Assembly (NCBI GenBank): GCA_034437455.1
Contig: DAOTUB010000166.1
Span: 1 to 35,207 of the forward strand
Reading direction: 5' to 3'
From: DAOTUB01 sp034437455
GTDB taxonomy: Bacteria > Chloroflexota > Anaerolineae > B4-G1
Length of the DNA: 35,207 bases
Both the position numbers and the translations under genes were made by a program. The notes beneath the pieces were generated by a model that saw only the letters and a program-made list of their open reading frames with translations, was not told the DNA's origin and made no database searches. Below, in pieces: positions 14,463 to 25,500 of this stretch (positions are counted from its first letter, which is position 1; each line of letters begins with the position of its first letter).

Positions 14463-15401
14463 CTACTCGTCCCGCGATGTCATCTGCTCGTACAGCCGCT
14501 CGGTGTCCTCCCGGCGGCACAACTCGGTTCCCGGCGTCATCACAGCCGCCGAGCCGGAAGCCACGCCGAAACGAACGGCGTCCCGCAGCGCCTTTCCCCG
14601 GGCCAGGGCCAGCGCGATACCGGCCACCATGCTGTCGCCCGCCCCGATCTTGCTCTGGATCGAGACGGTGGGGGCGCGTAGGCGCTCCATCTCTTTTCCG
14701 GTCGCCAGCAGGACCCCGGCGGCTCCCAGAGAGACCACGACAACCTCCGCCCTGCCGCTCTCGACAATGTCCCGCGCCACCGCCTCCTGATCCGCCTCGC
14801 CCTCGATCTCGCGGCCCGCCAGTTGTCCCAGCTCGCGCATGTTGGGCTTGAGCAGGTAGACGCCTTCCTCAGCCGCCGCTCGCAGCGGGTCTTCCGAGGT
14901 ATCCACGATAGCCCGCCCTCCCATCTCTCTGACCCGGCGCGCCATGCGGGCGTAAAAGTCCTCCGGGGTTCCGGGCGGCAGGCTCCCACTGCCGACGACA
15001 TAGTCGGGCTTGGGGTCCAACTCCACCAGCTTGTCGAGACACGCCTGCCACTCCTCTTCCGTCAACGTCGGCCCCGGCATGCCGAACCGGAACTGCTCAT
15101 CGGTCGATTGATCAAAGATGGTCAGGTTTTCCCGCGTCATCCCCTGGATAGAGACCGGGGCGTGCGGGACCTTTTCCCGATCCAGGAGGCGCTCCAGCAT
15201 CTGGCCGAGCGCCCCACCGGCGGGATAGAGCGCCAGCGACTCGCCGCCCAATCGGCCAATAGCCCGCGAGACATTGACGCCACCACCTCCTGGCTCGTGG
15301 CGCGGCGACTCGCAACGCAGTTTCCGACCAGCAGCGACGCGGGACACGGCGGCGCTCTTATCAATCGTCGGATTCATCGTCAAGGTGACGATCGTTTGCA
15401 T
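14463..15401 (-). CDS. pfkB: 6-phosphofructokinase II (PfkB family)
   Basis: 312 residues, close in length and sequence landmarks to E. coli Pfk-2. It has the N-terminal TLTMNPTIDK, EPGGGGVNVSRAIGRLGG, GMTRENL, the FxMPGP segment, GSLPPGTP, KPNMRE (185-190) and the anion hole/catalytic loop GAGDSM, with Asp256 at the same position as the catalytic Asp of E. coli Pfk-2. It phosphorylates fructose-6-phosphate (or a related sugar phosphate such as tagatose-6-phosphate) with ATP. The ATG follows GGAGGAGG. It lies about 134 nt downstream of the HPF-like gene, in a gap where I see no clear promoter. PfkB with USPs and a P2A ATPase recalls the mycobacterial DosR gene set. Confidence 0.92.
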   Translation of the reverse strand: MQTIVTLTMNPTIDKSAAVSRVAAGRKLRCESPRHEPGGGGVNVSRAIGRLGGESLALYPAGGALGQMLERLLDREKVPHAPVSIQGMTRENLTIFDQSTDEQFRFGMPGPTLTEEEWQACLDKLVELDPKPDYVVGSGSLPPGTPEDFYARMARRVREMGGRAIVDTSEDPLRAAAEEGVYLLKPNMRELGQLAGREIEGEADQEAVARDIVESGRAEVVVVSLGAAGVLLATGKEMERLRAPTVSIQSKIGAGDSMVAGIALALARGKALRDAVRFGVASGSAAVMTPGTELCRREDTERLYEQMTSRDE

Positions 15402-15535
15402 ATCCCTCCTCCACGTACCACAAAATCACAACCAGGCCCATCCGTTTATCCGCTGTGCCGAAGGCAATCCGCTGCCCCCATCGCTGAGGCCGTAAACACT
15501 GTATTCTCAACTCGGACAAGCATTGGACTTTTCTT

Positions 15536-15877
15536 TCAGTGATCGCGCAGCTTGGCGCGTGTCTCGCGCACCTGGCGCTCCACCGTATCCAAAGCCCCCT
15601 TCAAAGCACCTACGACCGTCTCCTGCTTCTCTATGACGACGACGTCCTCCGGCCTCATGTACACGGACACGCGCACTTCATACAGGTGAGGGGTCGCGTC
15701 GCCCGTCAGTTCCCTCACAGCCACCGATGCGCCGGTGATGTCGGTGTGCCCGTCGATCAAGGCCCGCAGTCGCCTGTCCGCCTCCGACCAGAGTTCAGCC
15801 TCCGCCCGCTCCGTCAGAGGCGCCGTGTTGTAAAACTCGAAACCAGATTCCCAGTTCTGCATATCGTTCGACTCCAT
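15536..15877 (-). CDS. HPF/RaiA-like ribosome hibernation protein
   Basis: 113 residues from the ATG at 15877, eight bases after the previous stop and behind GGTAAGG. A second ATG at 15862 with GGAG upstream would give 108 residues. The longer frame to 15973 overlaps the upstream gene and is not credible. The C-terminal two thirds read as an HPF fold: LRALIDGHTDITGASVAV, then YEVRVSVYMRPEDVVV, then a helix GALKGALDTVERQVRETRAKL typical of the second alpha helix of HPF/YfiA proteins. There is no long C-terminal dimerisation domain, so it is the short type. A role in ribosome protection during stasis is inferred from family resemblance, which is moderate. Confidence 0.7.
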   Translation of the reverse strand: MESNDMQNWESGFEFYNTAPLTERAEAELWSEADRRLRALIDGHTDITGASVAVRELTGDATPHLYEVRVSVYMRPEDVVVIEKQETVVGALKGALDTVERQVRETRAKLRDH

Positions 15878-15885
15878 TTCGCGCC

Positions 15886-16404
15886 TTACCCCGTCGCTTC
15901 CTTGTACCGCCTGCGCAGCCAGGCGCCCAACAGAGCAACCGTCGAGAAGGCGCCCACGAACCAGGTGGCCCAATAATCAAGTAACCCCGGTAACCGTTCT
16001 GAGCCTTGGCCGTCCGACTTGCGCTCCTCTAGCTGCCGCACAAAAGCCTGAGCCGCGTCTACATTGTCCACGCGCGCCATGTCGAACGTGACAGGCGCCA
16101 GGCGCAGCCCTCCGGCCCGCACCCAGGCTGTGACCCCCAGGTGTCCCTCATCCACATCGGCGTAGACGTCGGAGACATCGAACGGGCTGGTGCTGCGCTC
16201 GATAGCCGAGACGGCCATCGGTTTGAGCCAGGGTTGGACCTCGTACTCCTCTTCGTCCTCGGTCTGCCGCGCTTGCAGCGCCCGCTCCGCGTGCTCGATG
16301 GGCGCGCCCACGTCAACGATCATGTGGTGGTCGTAGAACGTAAAGGTCACCACCCGTTCTGGATTTTCTGCGCTGCGCGCCGTATACGTATATGTGCTTT
16401 CCAT
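15886..16404 (-). CDS. Unknown protein with C-terminal membrane anchor
   Basis: 172 residues from the ATG at 16404 behind AAGGAGGAG; the frame extends further upstream without a ribosome binding site. I do not recognise a family. The N-terminal 125 residues look like a soluble alpha/beta domain (VVTFTFYDHHMIVDVGA, EHAERALQAR, then an acidic EDEEEYEV stretch). Near the C-terminus there is a single hydrophobic segment (about 144-162, DYWATWFVGAFSTVALLGAWL) followed by RRRYKE, which predicts a tail-anchored protein with its bulk in the cytosol. It lies directly upstream of the HPF-like gene and a terminator-like hairpin lies upstream of it, so it is probably the first gene of a transcription unit. 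Confidence 0.7.
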   Translation of the reverse strand: MESTYTYTARSAENPERVVTFTFYDHHMIVDVGAPIEHAERALQARQTEDEEEYEVQPWLKPMAVSAIERSTSPFDVSDVYADVDEGHLGVTAWVRAGGLRLAPVTFDMARVDNVDAAQAFVRQLEERKSDGQGSERLPGLLDYWATWFVGAFSTVALLGAWLRRRYKEATG

Positions 16405-16467
16405 TTCACTCCTCCTTATCCGGCCAGGCCGGAATCCATGCAAGTTTACAACCAGTGTAACACAAAG

Positions 16468-16495
16468 AACCCACCCCAGGCCTACGGGGTGGGTT
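16468..16495 (-). terminator. Rho-independent-type terminator after the P-type ATPase gene
   Basis: A perfect 10-bp stem AACCCACCCC / GGGGTGGGTT encloses an 8-nt loop (GTAGGCCT on the minus strand). On the minus strand it is followed by CTTTGTGTT, a moderate T tract. It lies 65 nt past the ATPase stop and just beyond CCAAC repeat copy B. Confidence 0.75.
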
Positions 16496-16499
16496 GGGA

Positions 16500-16544
16500 T
16501 TCCTGTTGGGCCAAGTTGTCAACGTTGGAATTGAGTTGGAACTG
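16500..16544 (+). repeat. Intergenic CCAAC-box repeat, copy B
   Basis: The plus-strand core CGTTGGAATTGAGTTGGAA (16523-16541) starts 19 nt past the ATPase stop. On the transcript strand two TTCCAAC boxes are 11 bp apart, followed by weaker boxes (GACAAC, CCCAAC) up to the terminator hairpin. Confidence 0.7.
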
Positions 16545-16559
16545 TTCGGAGTCTCTCAC

Positions 16560-19256
16560 TCAACGCCCCTTGAACTGTAGCGCCACCTGCCCCACGAGCC
16601 AGGGGATCAGGCTCATCCCGATCACCAGCGCCCATCCCCGCGCGCCCGGCCTGGAGACGCTCAACACGTCGCTGAACACCGGGATATAGACGGCCCCCAG
16701 CAGCAAGCCAACGCACAGAACCAGCGCCCCCCACACGTAAGGGTTGCGCGTGACGTCGTTACGCAAGAACCCGGACCCGGCCTCGCGTATGTCGAACACG
16801 TGCCACAACTGGGCAAAAGCCAGGGTCAGGAACGAGATCGTGACCGCCTGTTCCTGCCCCAGACCCAGTCCGTTGAGCGCCCAGGCAAAGCAACCGAGCA
16901 CGGCCAGCGTGATCACGCTCCCGTACCCAAAGACGGTCAGCCAGTGACGACGGCCCATGATCGGCTCGCCGGGATCCCGCGGCGAGCGCTCCATGATGGC
17001 CGGATCGCCCTCGCCGACGCCGAGCGCCAGCGCCGGGAACACGTCGGTCACCAGGTTGAGGAACAGGATCTGGAGCGGCCGGATCGGCAGCGGCGCGTTG
17101 ACCAGCGACGCCAGCCCGATGATCATGATCTCAGCCACGTTGCACGAAAGCAGGTAGAGCACGAACTGGCGGATGTTATCAAAGATCACCCGCCCCTGCT
17201 CAATCGCCACGACGATGGACGAGAAGGCATCGTCCTTGAGCACCATGTCCGCCGCCTCCCGCGCCACCTGGGTGCCCCGCTGCCCCATCGCCACGCCGAT
17301 GTCGGCCTTTTTCAGCGCCGGGGCGTCGTTCACGCCGTCGCCCGTCATGGCGACGACGGAGTCGTTGTCCTGATGCAGGGCGATCAGATCGAGTTTTTGC
17401 TCGGGGCTGACCCGGGCAAAGATAGCCGCCCGGAGCAATCGCTGGCGCTCCTCCTCCGTCCACTCCTCAGACCCCTCCAGGTCTCGACCGTGGACGATCT
17501 CGGCGTCATCCTCCCCGATCAGCCCGACCGCCTGGGCCACGTTCCTCGCTGTGGCGGCCTGATCGCCGGTCACCATGATCACGCGCACCCCGGCCTGCTG
17601 GGCCGCCTCGATGGACGGACGCACCTCCTCGCGGGGAGGATCCACCAAACCCACCAGGCCGAGAAACGAGAGATCCTCGTATGGGTCGGCGTCGGCCGTC
17701 TCGACCCTCCTGGAGGCCAGGGCCAACACACGCAGCCCCGCTTCCGCCATTTGATTGTTCCGCTCGCGCCACTCCTCGCGCTCCTCGTCGCTCAACGGAC
17801 GCTCGCCCTCGGGCGTCAGCACCTGGGAGCAGACCTCGATCACCGATTCGAGCGCGCCCTTGACGGCCACCCGGTACCGGGAGTCCTCCTCGTTAAACGT
17901 GGCCATCATCTTGAGATCGGGATCAAAGGCGACCTCGCGCTCCTCTGGCTTGCGCTCCAGGAGCCTGTCCCGCTCGATCCCCGCCTTGGCGCCCGCCACG
18001 AGCAAGGCCACCTCCACCGGATCGCCGACAGCCTCGATCTCCTCGTCGGCGTCGGCCTGGAGCGCGGCGTTGTTGCACAGCACGCCCACCTCCAGCGTGC
18101 GCCGCAGCAGGCTATCGTCCGAGACCGAGACGGACGATCCGTCGCGGGTGAATTCACCCGCCGTCTCAAGCCCCTCTCCCGTCACGTCGAACTCGCCGGA
18201 CGGCAGGACGAGCTGAGTGACCGTCATCTGATTTTCCGTCAGCGTGCCGGTCTTGTCGGTGAGGATGACGTTCGTCGCGCCCAGCGTCTCGACGGAGGAG
18301 AGGTTGTTGATCAGGGCGTTGCGGCGGGCCATGCGCCACATCCCTCGCGCCAGGGCGATGGTCGCCACGATGGGCAACCCCTCGGGGATGCTGGCCACGG
18401 CCAGGGCGATCGACGTCTCGATCATCAAAAAGATCTCTTTGCCCGCCAGGATGCCGGCGACGGCGACCGCCGCGCCGATGGCCAGGGTCACCCAGATCAG
18501 GCGGTGGCCCAATTTCTCCAGCCGTCTCTCCAGCGGCGTGACCTCCTCCGCCGCCTCCTCGACCAGCGTGGAGATGCGGCCCAGTTCCGTGTCCATACCG
18601 GTCGCCACAACGACGCCCTCGCCCGACCCGCGCGTCACCGCCGTGCCCTTGAACGCCATGTTCTCCCGCTCGGCCAGGGGCACGTCCTCTTCCAGGGGAT
18701 CGACCTGTTTCCCCACCGGCGTAGACTCACCCGTCAACGCCGACTCGTTCGTCTGCAACTTGGAGGCCTCGATCAGCCGCATGTCCGCGGTCACGACGTC
18801 GCCGCCTCCCAGCAGGACGATGTCGCCGGGCACGAGCTTTTCCGCCGAGATCTCGTGAACCTGGCCGTCCCGGCGCACTTTGGCGCTGACGCTTCCCATC
18901 CGTTGCAGCGCCTCCATCGAGCGCACCGCTCGCAGCTCCGTCACAAAGCCAATGGCCGCGTTGATCGCGATCACGGCGGCGATGGCCACACCCTCCACCA
19001 GCTCGCCAAAGGCGAACGACAGGACGGCGGCGACGACGAGCAACCAGACGATCAGGCTTTTGAACTGCTCCAGCAAGATCTGCCAGGCGCTCTTGGTCTC
19101 GACGCTCTGCAAGCGGTTGGCGCCGAAACGTTTGCGCCGCTCCCGGACCTCCGCGCTGCCAAGCCCTTGTTCGGCAGAGACCTGCCAGGCCTCTAAAACC
19201 TCTGACCCCGGATGGGTCCAGGGCTTTTTCTTTCCAATTGTTGGGGATTCTTTCAT
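16560..19256 (-). CDS. P2A-type cation-transporting ATPase, probable Ca2+ pump
   Basis: 898 residues. Cation-ATPase N-terminal domain (about 10-75), TGES at 175-178 (actuator), PEGLP at 291-295 in M4, phosphorylated Asp334 in DKTGTLT, nucleotide-binding domain with a KGA motif, TGDGVNDAPAL hinge, and a C-terminal six-helix region. Calcium-site residues of SERCA have counterparts: the Glu of PEGLP (M4), Asn and Glu in CNVAEI (M5), and Asn, Thr and Asp in FLNLVTD (M6). A Ca2+ or Mn2+ exporter of the PacL/CtpF type is therefore likely. The ATG follows AAGAGG. It is preceded by a 310-bp repeat-bearing gap and followed by a CCAAC repeat and a strong hairpin, so it may be a single-gene unit. The homolog CtpF belongs to the mycobacterial DosR set. 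Confidence 0.93.
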   Translation of the reverse strand: MKESPTIGKKKPWTHPGSEVLEAWQVSAEQGLGSAEVRERRKRFGANRLQSVETKSAWQILLEQFKSLIVWLLVVAAVLSFAFGELVEGVAIAAVIAINAAIGFVTELRAVRSMEALQRMGSVSAKVRRDGQVHEISAEKLVPGDIVLLGGGDVVTADMRLIEASKLQTNESALTGESTPVGKQVDPLEEDVPLAERENMAFKGTAVTRGSGEGVVVATGMDTELGRISTLVEEAAEEVTPLERRLEKLGHRLIWVTLAIGAAVAVAGILAGKEIFLMIETSIALAVASIPEGLPIVATIALARGMWRMARRNALINNLSSVETLGATNVILTDKTGTLTENQMTVTQLVLPSGEFDVTGEGLETAGEFTRDGSSVSVSDDSLLRRTLEVGVLCNNAALQADADEEIEAVGDPVEVALLVAGAKAGIERDRLLERKPEEREVAFDPDLKMMATFNEEDSRYRVAVKGALESVIEVCSQVLTPEGERPLSDEEREEWRERNNQMAEAGLRVLALASRRVETADADPYEDLSFLGLVGLVDPPREEVRPSIEAAQQAGVRVIMVTGDQAATARNVAQAVGLIGEDDAEIVHGRDLEGSEEWTEEERQRLLRAAIFARVSPEQKLDLIALHQDNDSVVAMTGDGVNDAPALKKADIGVAMGQRGTQVAREAADMVLKDDAFSSIVVAIEQGRVIFDNIRQFVLYLLSCNVAEIMIIGLASLVNAPLPIRPLQILFLNLVTDVFPALALGVGEGDPAIMERSPRDPGEPIMGRRHWLTVFGYGSVITLAVLGCFAWALNGLGLGQEQAVTISFLTLAFAQLWHVFDIREAGSGFLRNDVTRNPYVWGALVLCVGLLLGAVYIPVFSDVLSVSRPGARGWALVIGMSLIPWLVGQVALQFKGR

Positions 19257-19350
19257 CTACACCTCTTGAGGGTTGTTCGAAGCTGACAGCAATTGCTCAT
19301 GCCATTGAAGCGAGCGACTTTTGTGGCTGATTTTGCCTTCCATGAGTCGT

Positions 19351-19409
19351 CTGCTGGGTCTGGTTTCCCTTCGACAGGCTCAGGACAAGCGACAAGCTCA
19401 ACCCAGCGG
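19351..19409. repeat. Dispersed palindromic repeat of the CTTCGACAGGCTCAGG type
   Basis: The 310-bp gap between the ATPase start and the glucan synthase stop holds CCCTTCGACAGGCTCAGGAC followed by a related GACAAGCTCAACC. It is bracketed by CTGCTGGGT and ACCCAGCGG, which pair as a 9-bp stem with one mismatch. I recall CTTCGACA(A/G)GCTCAGG sequences as common dispersed intergenic repeats in several bacterial phyla. The rest of the gap holds CCAAC repeat copy C and an AT-rich stretch with a TACAAT -10-like box near 19460, but no convincing -35 and no gene. Confidence 0.55.
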
Positions 19410-19501
19410 ATACGTGCCTCCGGTACTACTCGACCGGCGCAGGTTGAACACTTACTTTCAATCTATTGTAACAGAGAAGAATGTCCGCTGCCGATGAAGT
19501 G

Positions 19502-19552
19502 AGTTGGAACTTGGTGCGGATTCAGTTGGAAAGTTGGAATTCCGTTTGAGTT
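19502..19552 (+). repeat. Intergenic CCAAC-box repeat, copy C
   Basis: The plus-strand core AGTTGGAATTCCGTTTGA (19532-19549) begins 18 nt past the glucan synthase stop. Further GTTGGAA boxes at 19503-19509 and 19525-19531 extend the array to about 50 bp. One box of the core has a substitution (TTTGA for TTGGA). Confidence 0.65.
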
Positions 19553-19566
19553 TGCATCCCGGCGCG

Positions 19567-22500
19567 CTATCCCTCCGCGCCCATCAACACCCACACGCGA
19601 TGCTCCTCCCCATCGTCCGCCAGCGGAATCTCGCCATCCTCCCGCTCCTCCCCATCCAGCGCTACCTTCCGCACGCCCTGGCTGACGCCGTCCGGGTTCT
19701 CCACCTGGATGCGATAGACGGACTCTCCATACCGATACGCTATCTCGTACCCCGGCCAATCCCTGGAGATGCACGGGGCGATCCGCAGCCTGTCTTCCGC
19801 CCGCCGCAAACCCAGGATCGCCTCCAGGCCCACCCGATACATCCACCCCGAGGAGCCAGTGTACCACGTCCAGCCGCCCCGTCCCACGTGAGATTCCGCG
19901 CTGTAGACGTCGGGCGCGACGACGTAAGGCTCGACGCAGTAGCGCCGCACTTTTTCCGGCGTGTCCGCGTAATAGATCGGGTTGAGCAGCCGGAACAGTT
20001 CCCCGGCCCGATCCCCCTGCCCCAGCCTGGCAAAGGCCCACACGGCCCACAGCGCGGCGTGGGTATACTGCCCCCCGTTCTCGCGGACGCCCGGCGGATA
20101 GCCCTTGATGTAGCCGGGATCCCTGGGCGTCTCGTCAAAGGGCGGCGCAAAGAGCAGGATCAGGCGGTCGTCGGGGCGCACCAGTCGCTCGTCCACTGCT
20201 TCCATCGCCTCCGCCGCCCGCTCCTCCTCGGCGGCGCCGGAGAGGATGGCCCACGACTGGGGCAGCGACGCGATCTGGCATTCCTCGCTCTGCGCCGATC
20301 CCAAGGGCGTGCCATCGTCGTAATAGGCGCGGCGGTACCACGCGCCGTCCCAGCCCTGGGTTTCCAGAGCGACGCGCAACTCCTCGGCGTGTTCCCGGTA
20401 CCTTTGCGCTCTTTCGCCGCCGCCCCGGCGCTCGCACAAAGGGGCGAAGCGGGTCAACGTGGCATACAGAAACCACCCCAGCCAGACGCTCTCTCCCTCA
20501 CCCCCGACGCCCACCCGGTTCATGCCATCGTTCCAATCGCCCGCGCCGATCTGGGGCAAGCCGCGCGGGCCGGCCGTCGTGCCCCTCTCCAGCGCGCGGC
20601 AACAGTGCTCGTACACACTGAACGTCTCTTCGGTGAGGGGGTAGTGATCGTAGCGCTCGGTCTCGTCCTCACTCAACGGCTCGCCCGCGCGAAACGGCTC
20701 CCGCTCGTCCAGGATCGCCGCGTCGCCGGTGGCGTCCACGTACTCGGCGGCGACGTAAGGCAGCCACAGCAGGTCGTCGGTGATGCGCGTCCGCACCCCT
20801 CGATCCGCGGGCGGCTGCCACCAATGGAGCACGTCGCCTGCCTCGAACTGGTGCCGGGCCGAGCGAAGAATGTGCTCCCGCGCCAGTTCCGGCGCCGCGT
20901 AGAGCACCGCCGTCACGTCCTGCAACTGATCCCGGAACCCGTACGCGCCCGACGATTGGTAGAGGGCTGAGCGCGCCCACAGGCGGCAGGAGAGCGCCTG
21001 GTAGGGCAGCCAGCGATTGAGCAACAGGTCCATCGCCGGATCGGGGGACTGCACGGCGACGGTGGACAGATAATCGTCCCAGAACCCGGTCGCATCGGCC
21101 CAGGCGCGGTCGATCCGCCCGGCGTCCCGGTACTCGCGCACCAGCCGCAGCGTATCGTCGCGATCCGCCCCTTGGCCGAGCAGGAAAAAGACCTCTTTGG
21201 TCTCGCCCGGTTCCAGGTTGATGTGAATCTGGATCGCCGCACACGGGTCCAACCCAGGCTCGACCGTGCCGGAAAGCCCAACGCGCTCCAACGCCGCCGG
21301 CAGTCGGTAGCTCAGATCGCGGCCCAGGAACTCGGCCCGGTCGGCGGTCAGGCCGTGCGGCTCCTGGCTGGCGACGAGAAAGGCGACCCGCCGGTCGAAT
21401 TCAGCGCTGTAGGTGTTGCGGGCCAGGAGCGCCGTCGTCTCGCCGTCGTATTCGGGCAGAATGTACTGCTGGGTCTCTCGATCAGCGCCCAGCACCCACT
21501 CGGCGTAAAAGGTGGCCGTGACGCGCCGGTTGCGGTCCAGTGTGTTCTCCAACCGGAGTTGGACGATCTTGACCGGGTCCTCGCGGGCGGCGAACAGACG
21601 CAATCGCTGGTCGAGACCGTGGCTGTGATGCTCAAAGATGGAATAACCGGCCCCGTGGCGGATCAGATAGGGGGCATCCGCGCCCGCCGGCAGCCGCGTG
21701 GGCGACCAGACGTCAGCCGTCTCCTCGTCGCGCAGGTAGAGCGCCTCGCCCGGCCGATCGACCACCGGGTCGTTGCGCCAGGGGGTGAGCCGGTTCTCGC
21801 CGCTGTTCCCGGCCCAGGTATAGCCTGCCCCCGCCTCAGAGACCAAAAAGCCGAACTGAGGGTTGGCGATCACATTGATCCAGGGGGCAGGCGTCCACTG
21901 CCCCGGCTCCAGGTAGATCACGTATTCGCGCCCGTCGGGGCTAAATCCGCCCAGGCCGTTGTCGAATTCGAGATCGTCCGGGCGCGCGAGATGGCTTTCC
22001 TCGCCCTCCGGCAGGCCCTGGGACACGCGCGGAGAGGGCGCAAAGTGCGGCAGGCGAGTCGGTTGACGGTACAACCCCCTCAACTGATCGGCCAGCCGTC
22101 CCTCCTCTCCGTCCAGGACGGCCCGCGCCGCCGTCTCCAGCAGCAAGCGGTCGGACTGGGACATCTGGTGGGCGCGCAGGACAAAGATGCCGCCGCGCCG
22201 GTTCAACCAGGCCTCGTTATCCGTCTGAGTGATGACCCGATGCACCTGATCGCCCAGCTCCTGGGCATAGCCCGTGTCCTTGACGTTGAGGATCACCAGG
22301 TCGACGGGAATCTGCCGATTGCGCCAGTAGGCGTGGGCCTGGAGCGCCTCACGCACCAGCCCCAACTCGGTCTCTTCGCCCACCCGCACCAGGAGGATGG
22401 GATGGTCGCCCGATATGCCAAAGGCCCACAGACTCGACTGGGCCTGGCTATTCTCGCTCAGCGTCTGGGGATCCGCCCGGAGCGCGGCGTGGGGATAGAG

Positions 22501-25500
22501 CAGCACGGAGAGCAACTTTTGAATCCGTTCCACGCCGGCCGCGTCGAGGCCCAGGTTGCGCAGCTCGACCTGGGTCTGATCGCGGGCGTCGTCGAACGTC
22601 CGCGCGATCTGCGACCAGGAGCGGTAGCGGCGGGCCAGTTCCAGGATTTTTTCCCGCGATTCGGCGGCCAGCGTGACGTAGGCCAGCTCGACCGTTTCGT
22701 GAGCCTCGACCTGGAGCGCGCCGGTCAGGGCCATGATCGGATCCAGCGTCGCGCCGGTGCTCCCCGAGAGCCGTCCGAACCGAGCCTCATCGGCGGCTGT
22801 GGGCGAGGATAGGACGGCAGGTTGGCGGGTCGTCCGGCCCCGGCCCAGGAAGCGTACCCGATCGCTCTCGCAGGTCACGGAGACGTCGCCCTCTCGCCTG
22901 GCGATCAACATATGACCCATGTACAGCGGCGTCTCCTCCGACGAGCGGAGGCGGCGACGAAAGAGCAGGAGAGCCATATCGGGCAGGTATTCGCTCTCGA
23001 TAAAGAGCTTGTTGAACGCCGGATGGCGCCGGTCGGTGGCCTGGGGGGCCATCACGACCTCGGCGTAGCTGGTGAGCGCCAGCTCCTGGGCGCGCTCGCC
23101 GTGATTGATGAGCGTGACACTCCGCACCTCGACGTCGTCCTCCGGCGCGACGGAGATGGTCATCTCCACCGAGATGTCGCGATCCTGCCGTTGGAACTCG
23201 GCCTGGTGGGGGTAAAAGCGCACGCGCTGCTCCGACGGCGTCACGCCGGTGGGTTGGAATCCTACCGACCAGGGTTCGTCGTGGATCCCGGATGCGCCCT
23301 CGCGGCCCTGGACGTAAATCCACGTCCCCCAACCATCCTGGGCGGTGTCGGCCCGCCAGCGGGTGAGCGCCGTCGGCTCGACGGCTCCCGACCCACTCGG
23401 CGCATAGACGCTGTACCCGCCGCCGGCGCCGGTGATGAGCGTCCCGTACCGCCCGTTGGAAAGAAAATGAACGGACGGAACCGGCGAATGGACCGGCGCA
23501 TCCCAGGAGGGCAGGGCGATCTGGCCCTGAACCCGGTGCTCCGCGTCGACCGGCTCCCTGGGCAGCTCTTCCAGCGGGGCGTGTCCCGGCACCCGCTCTT
23601 GCAGCAGCATCTCGACGCTCTGGATGCGGGGATCGGCGTGAAAAAAGTCCACGATCGGGTCGTCCATCAGGTAATTGGTCAGCGCGACCAGGATCATCCC
23701 CTGGTGATGGGCCATGTAGGAACGCACGATGGCGCGCTCCTCTCCCATCGGCATCCGCGACGGAGTATAGTCCACCGCCTCGTAAAAGCCATATCGCCCC
23801 AGCATCCGCTCCTCGACCAGATGGTTCACATTTTCCACCACTCGCTGCGGAGAGAGGGAGAGAGCCAGCAGCGAGGCGTAGGGCGTGATGACCAGGTCTT
23901 GCCCCAGGCCGCGCTTGCGCCCCAGGCCCGGCACCCCAAAGCCGCGATATTGATAATTCATACTGGCATCAAAATGGTAATAGCCAGACTCGGATATGCC
24001 CCAGGGGATCGATCCGTCCGGGCTGGCCTGGCGAGCATAGGCGATCTGGCCGTCTATGGCCGCGCGATCGGTCTGATCCAGAAGCGTATTCTCATAGTTT
24101 CGGATCAAGAGATCCGGCATCAAATATTCAAACATGCTCCCGTTCCAGGAGAGCAGCATCCGTTGGCCGTTCACCCGCGCCAGGGGCCGGTTCAGGTAGA
24201 GCCAGTGGTTGTGAGGTATGTCCCCCTTGGCGATCGCCACCAGGCTGGCGATCCGCGCCTCCGAGACCAGGAGATCGTAGCGGTGGTCGTCGAGTTTGCC
24301 GACGTCGACGCGCCAGCCCAGGTAAAAGACGCGATACTGAGGATCGAACAGGAAATGGAAATCCATCGCCCCGACGTACGCTTCCGCCTGGGCGGCCAGG
24401 TCCCGCACGCCGATGAGGAGCGCGCTCACCGTCATCCGCGCCCCGTCCAACAACTCGCCCAGGCGCTCACACCACCGGCGCGCCTGCAAGATCTGCTCGA
24501 CGGCCGCGGCCTGCGCTGGCCGCTCCCCCTCAAACGTAGCGGCGTAATCATCCAGGGCGTCTTGCAGGTCCGCCAGCCGCGCCCGCCCCACCCGGCAGAC
24601 GCTCGATACGTCTGCCAGCCGGTCCACGGCGGATAGCGTGCTCTCCAGCGCCTGCCACGCCTCCCGGACAGCGGGATGCCCATCGGCATGGGCCAACAGC
24701 GTCGGCAATTCCTCCATGGCCTTCAACCACGGCGACAACAGATCGATCTCCTTCTGCATACTCTTCAAATGGTAGCGCGCCCGTGCAGACCAGATCTGCA
24801 AGTCGCGCAGGGTGGCGGCGGACAGGCCGGGCTTGCCGGAGTTGGTGAGCGATCTCAGCAGCCGCTCCAGCTTTCGCCAATCATCGTCGCCCAGGTCGGT
24901 CAGGATACGGAGCCAACGATCGGGCTGCCCCCGACTCTCGGCGACTCGACGACGAAGGGAGGCCAGGTGATCGGACAACGCCGTCGCCTCCTCCTGCAGA
25001 TCGTCCGCCTCGACCTGGGCCACGATCTCGCTCAAGACGTCCAGGATATCCAAAAGACCCTGCCAGCGCTCGGGGCGGAGAAGCGGTTTTTGAGAGAGGG
25101 CCAACAAACCCTGCCGGAGCGCCAGGAGGCACCCGGCCAGATTGCCGCTGTCCACGGTGGATACGTACCGCGGGGCGAGCGGTTTGAGATTGCGCGTGCT
25201 GTACCAGTTCAAAAAATGCCCGCGATGTCGCTCCAGCTTTTCCATGCTTTCAAAGGTAGAGCGAAGCCGGATGATCAGGTCCAACAACCCCACGTACCCC
25301 AGCTCGTAGGCGGACAGGGTCGAGAGAAGGGCCAATCCGATGTTGGTGGGCGAGGTGCGATGGGCGACGACGCCGCGCGGATCCTCCTGGAAGTGATCGG
25401 GCGGCAGCCAGTGATCCTCGGGGCCGATAAACCGCTCAAAGTAGAGCCATGTGCGGCGGGCCAGGCAGCGCAGACGGTTCCGCTCCTCCGCCGAAAGCTC

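Noticed and set aside
16800..19196. Long plus-strand frame (798 codons) opposite the P-type ATPase gene
   Set aside because: Shadow frame: composition dominated by Arg, His, Gln and Asp, with no domain seen; the ATPase motifs on the other strand are complete.
21172..24636. Two long plus-strand frames (546 and 604 codons) opposite the glucan synthase gene
   Set aside because: Antisense shadows of the 2891-residue gene, without start signals or recognisable domains.
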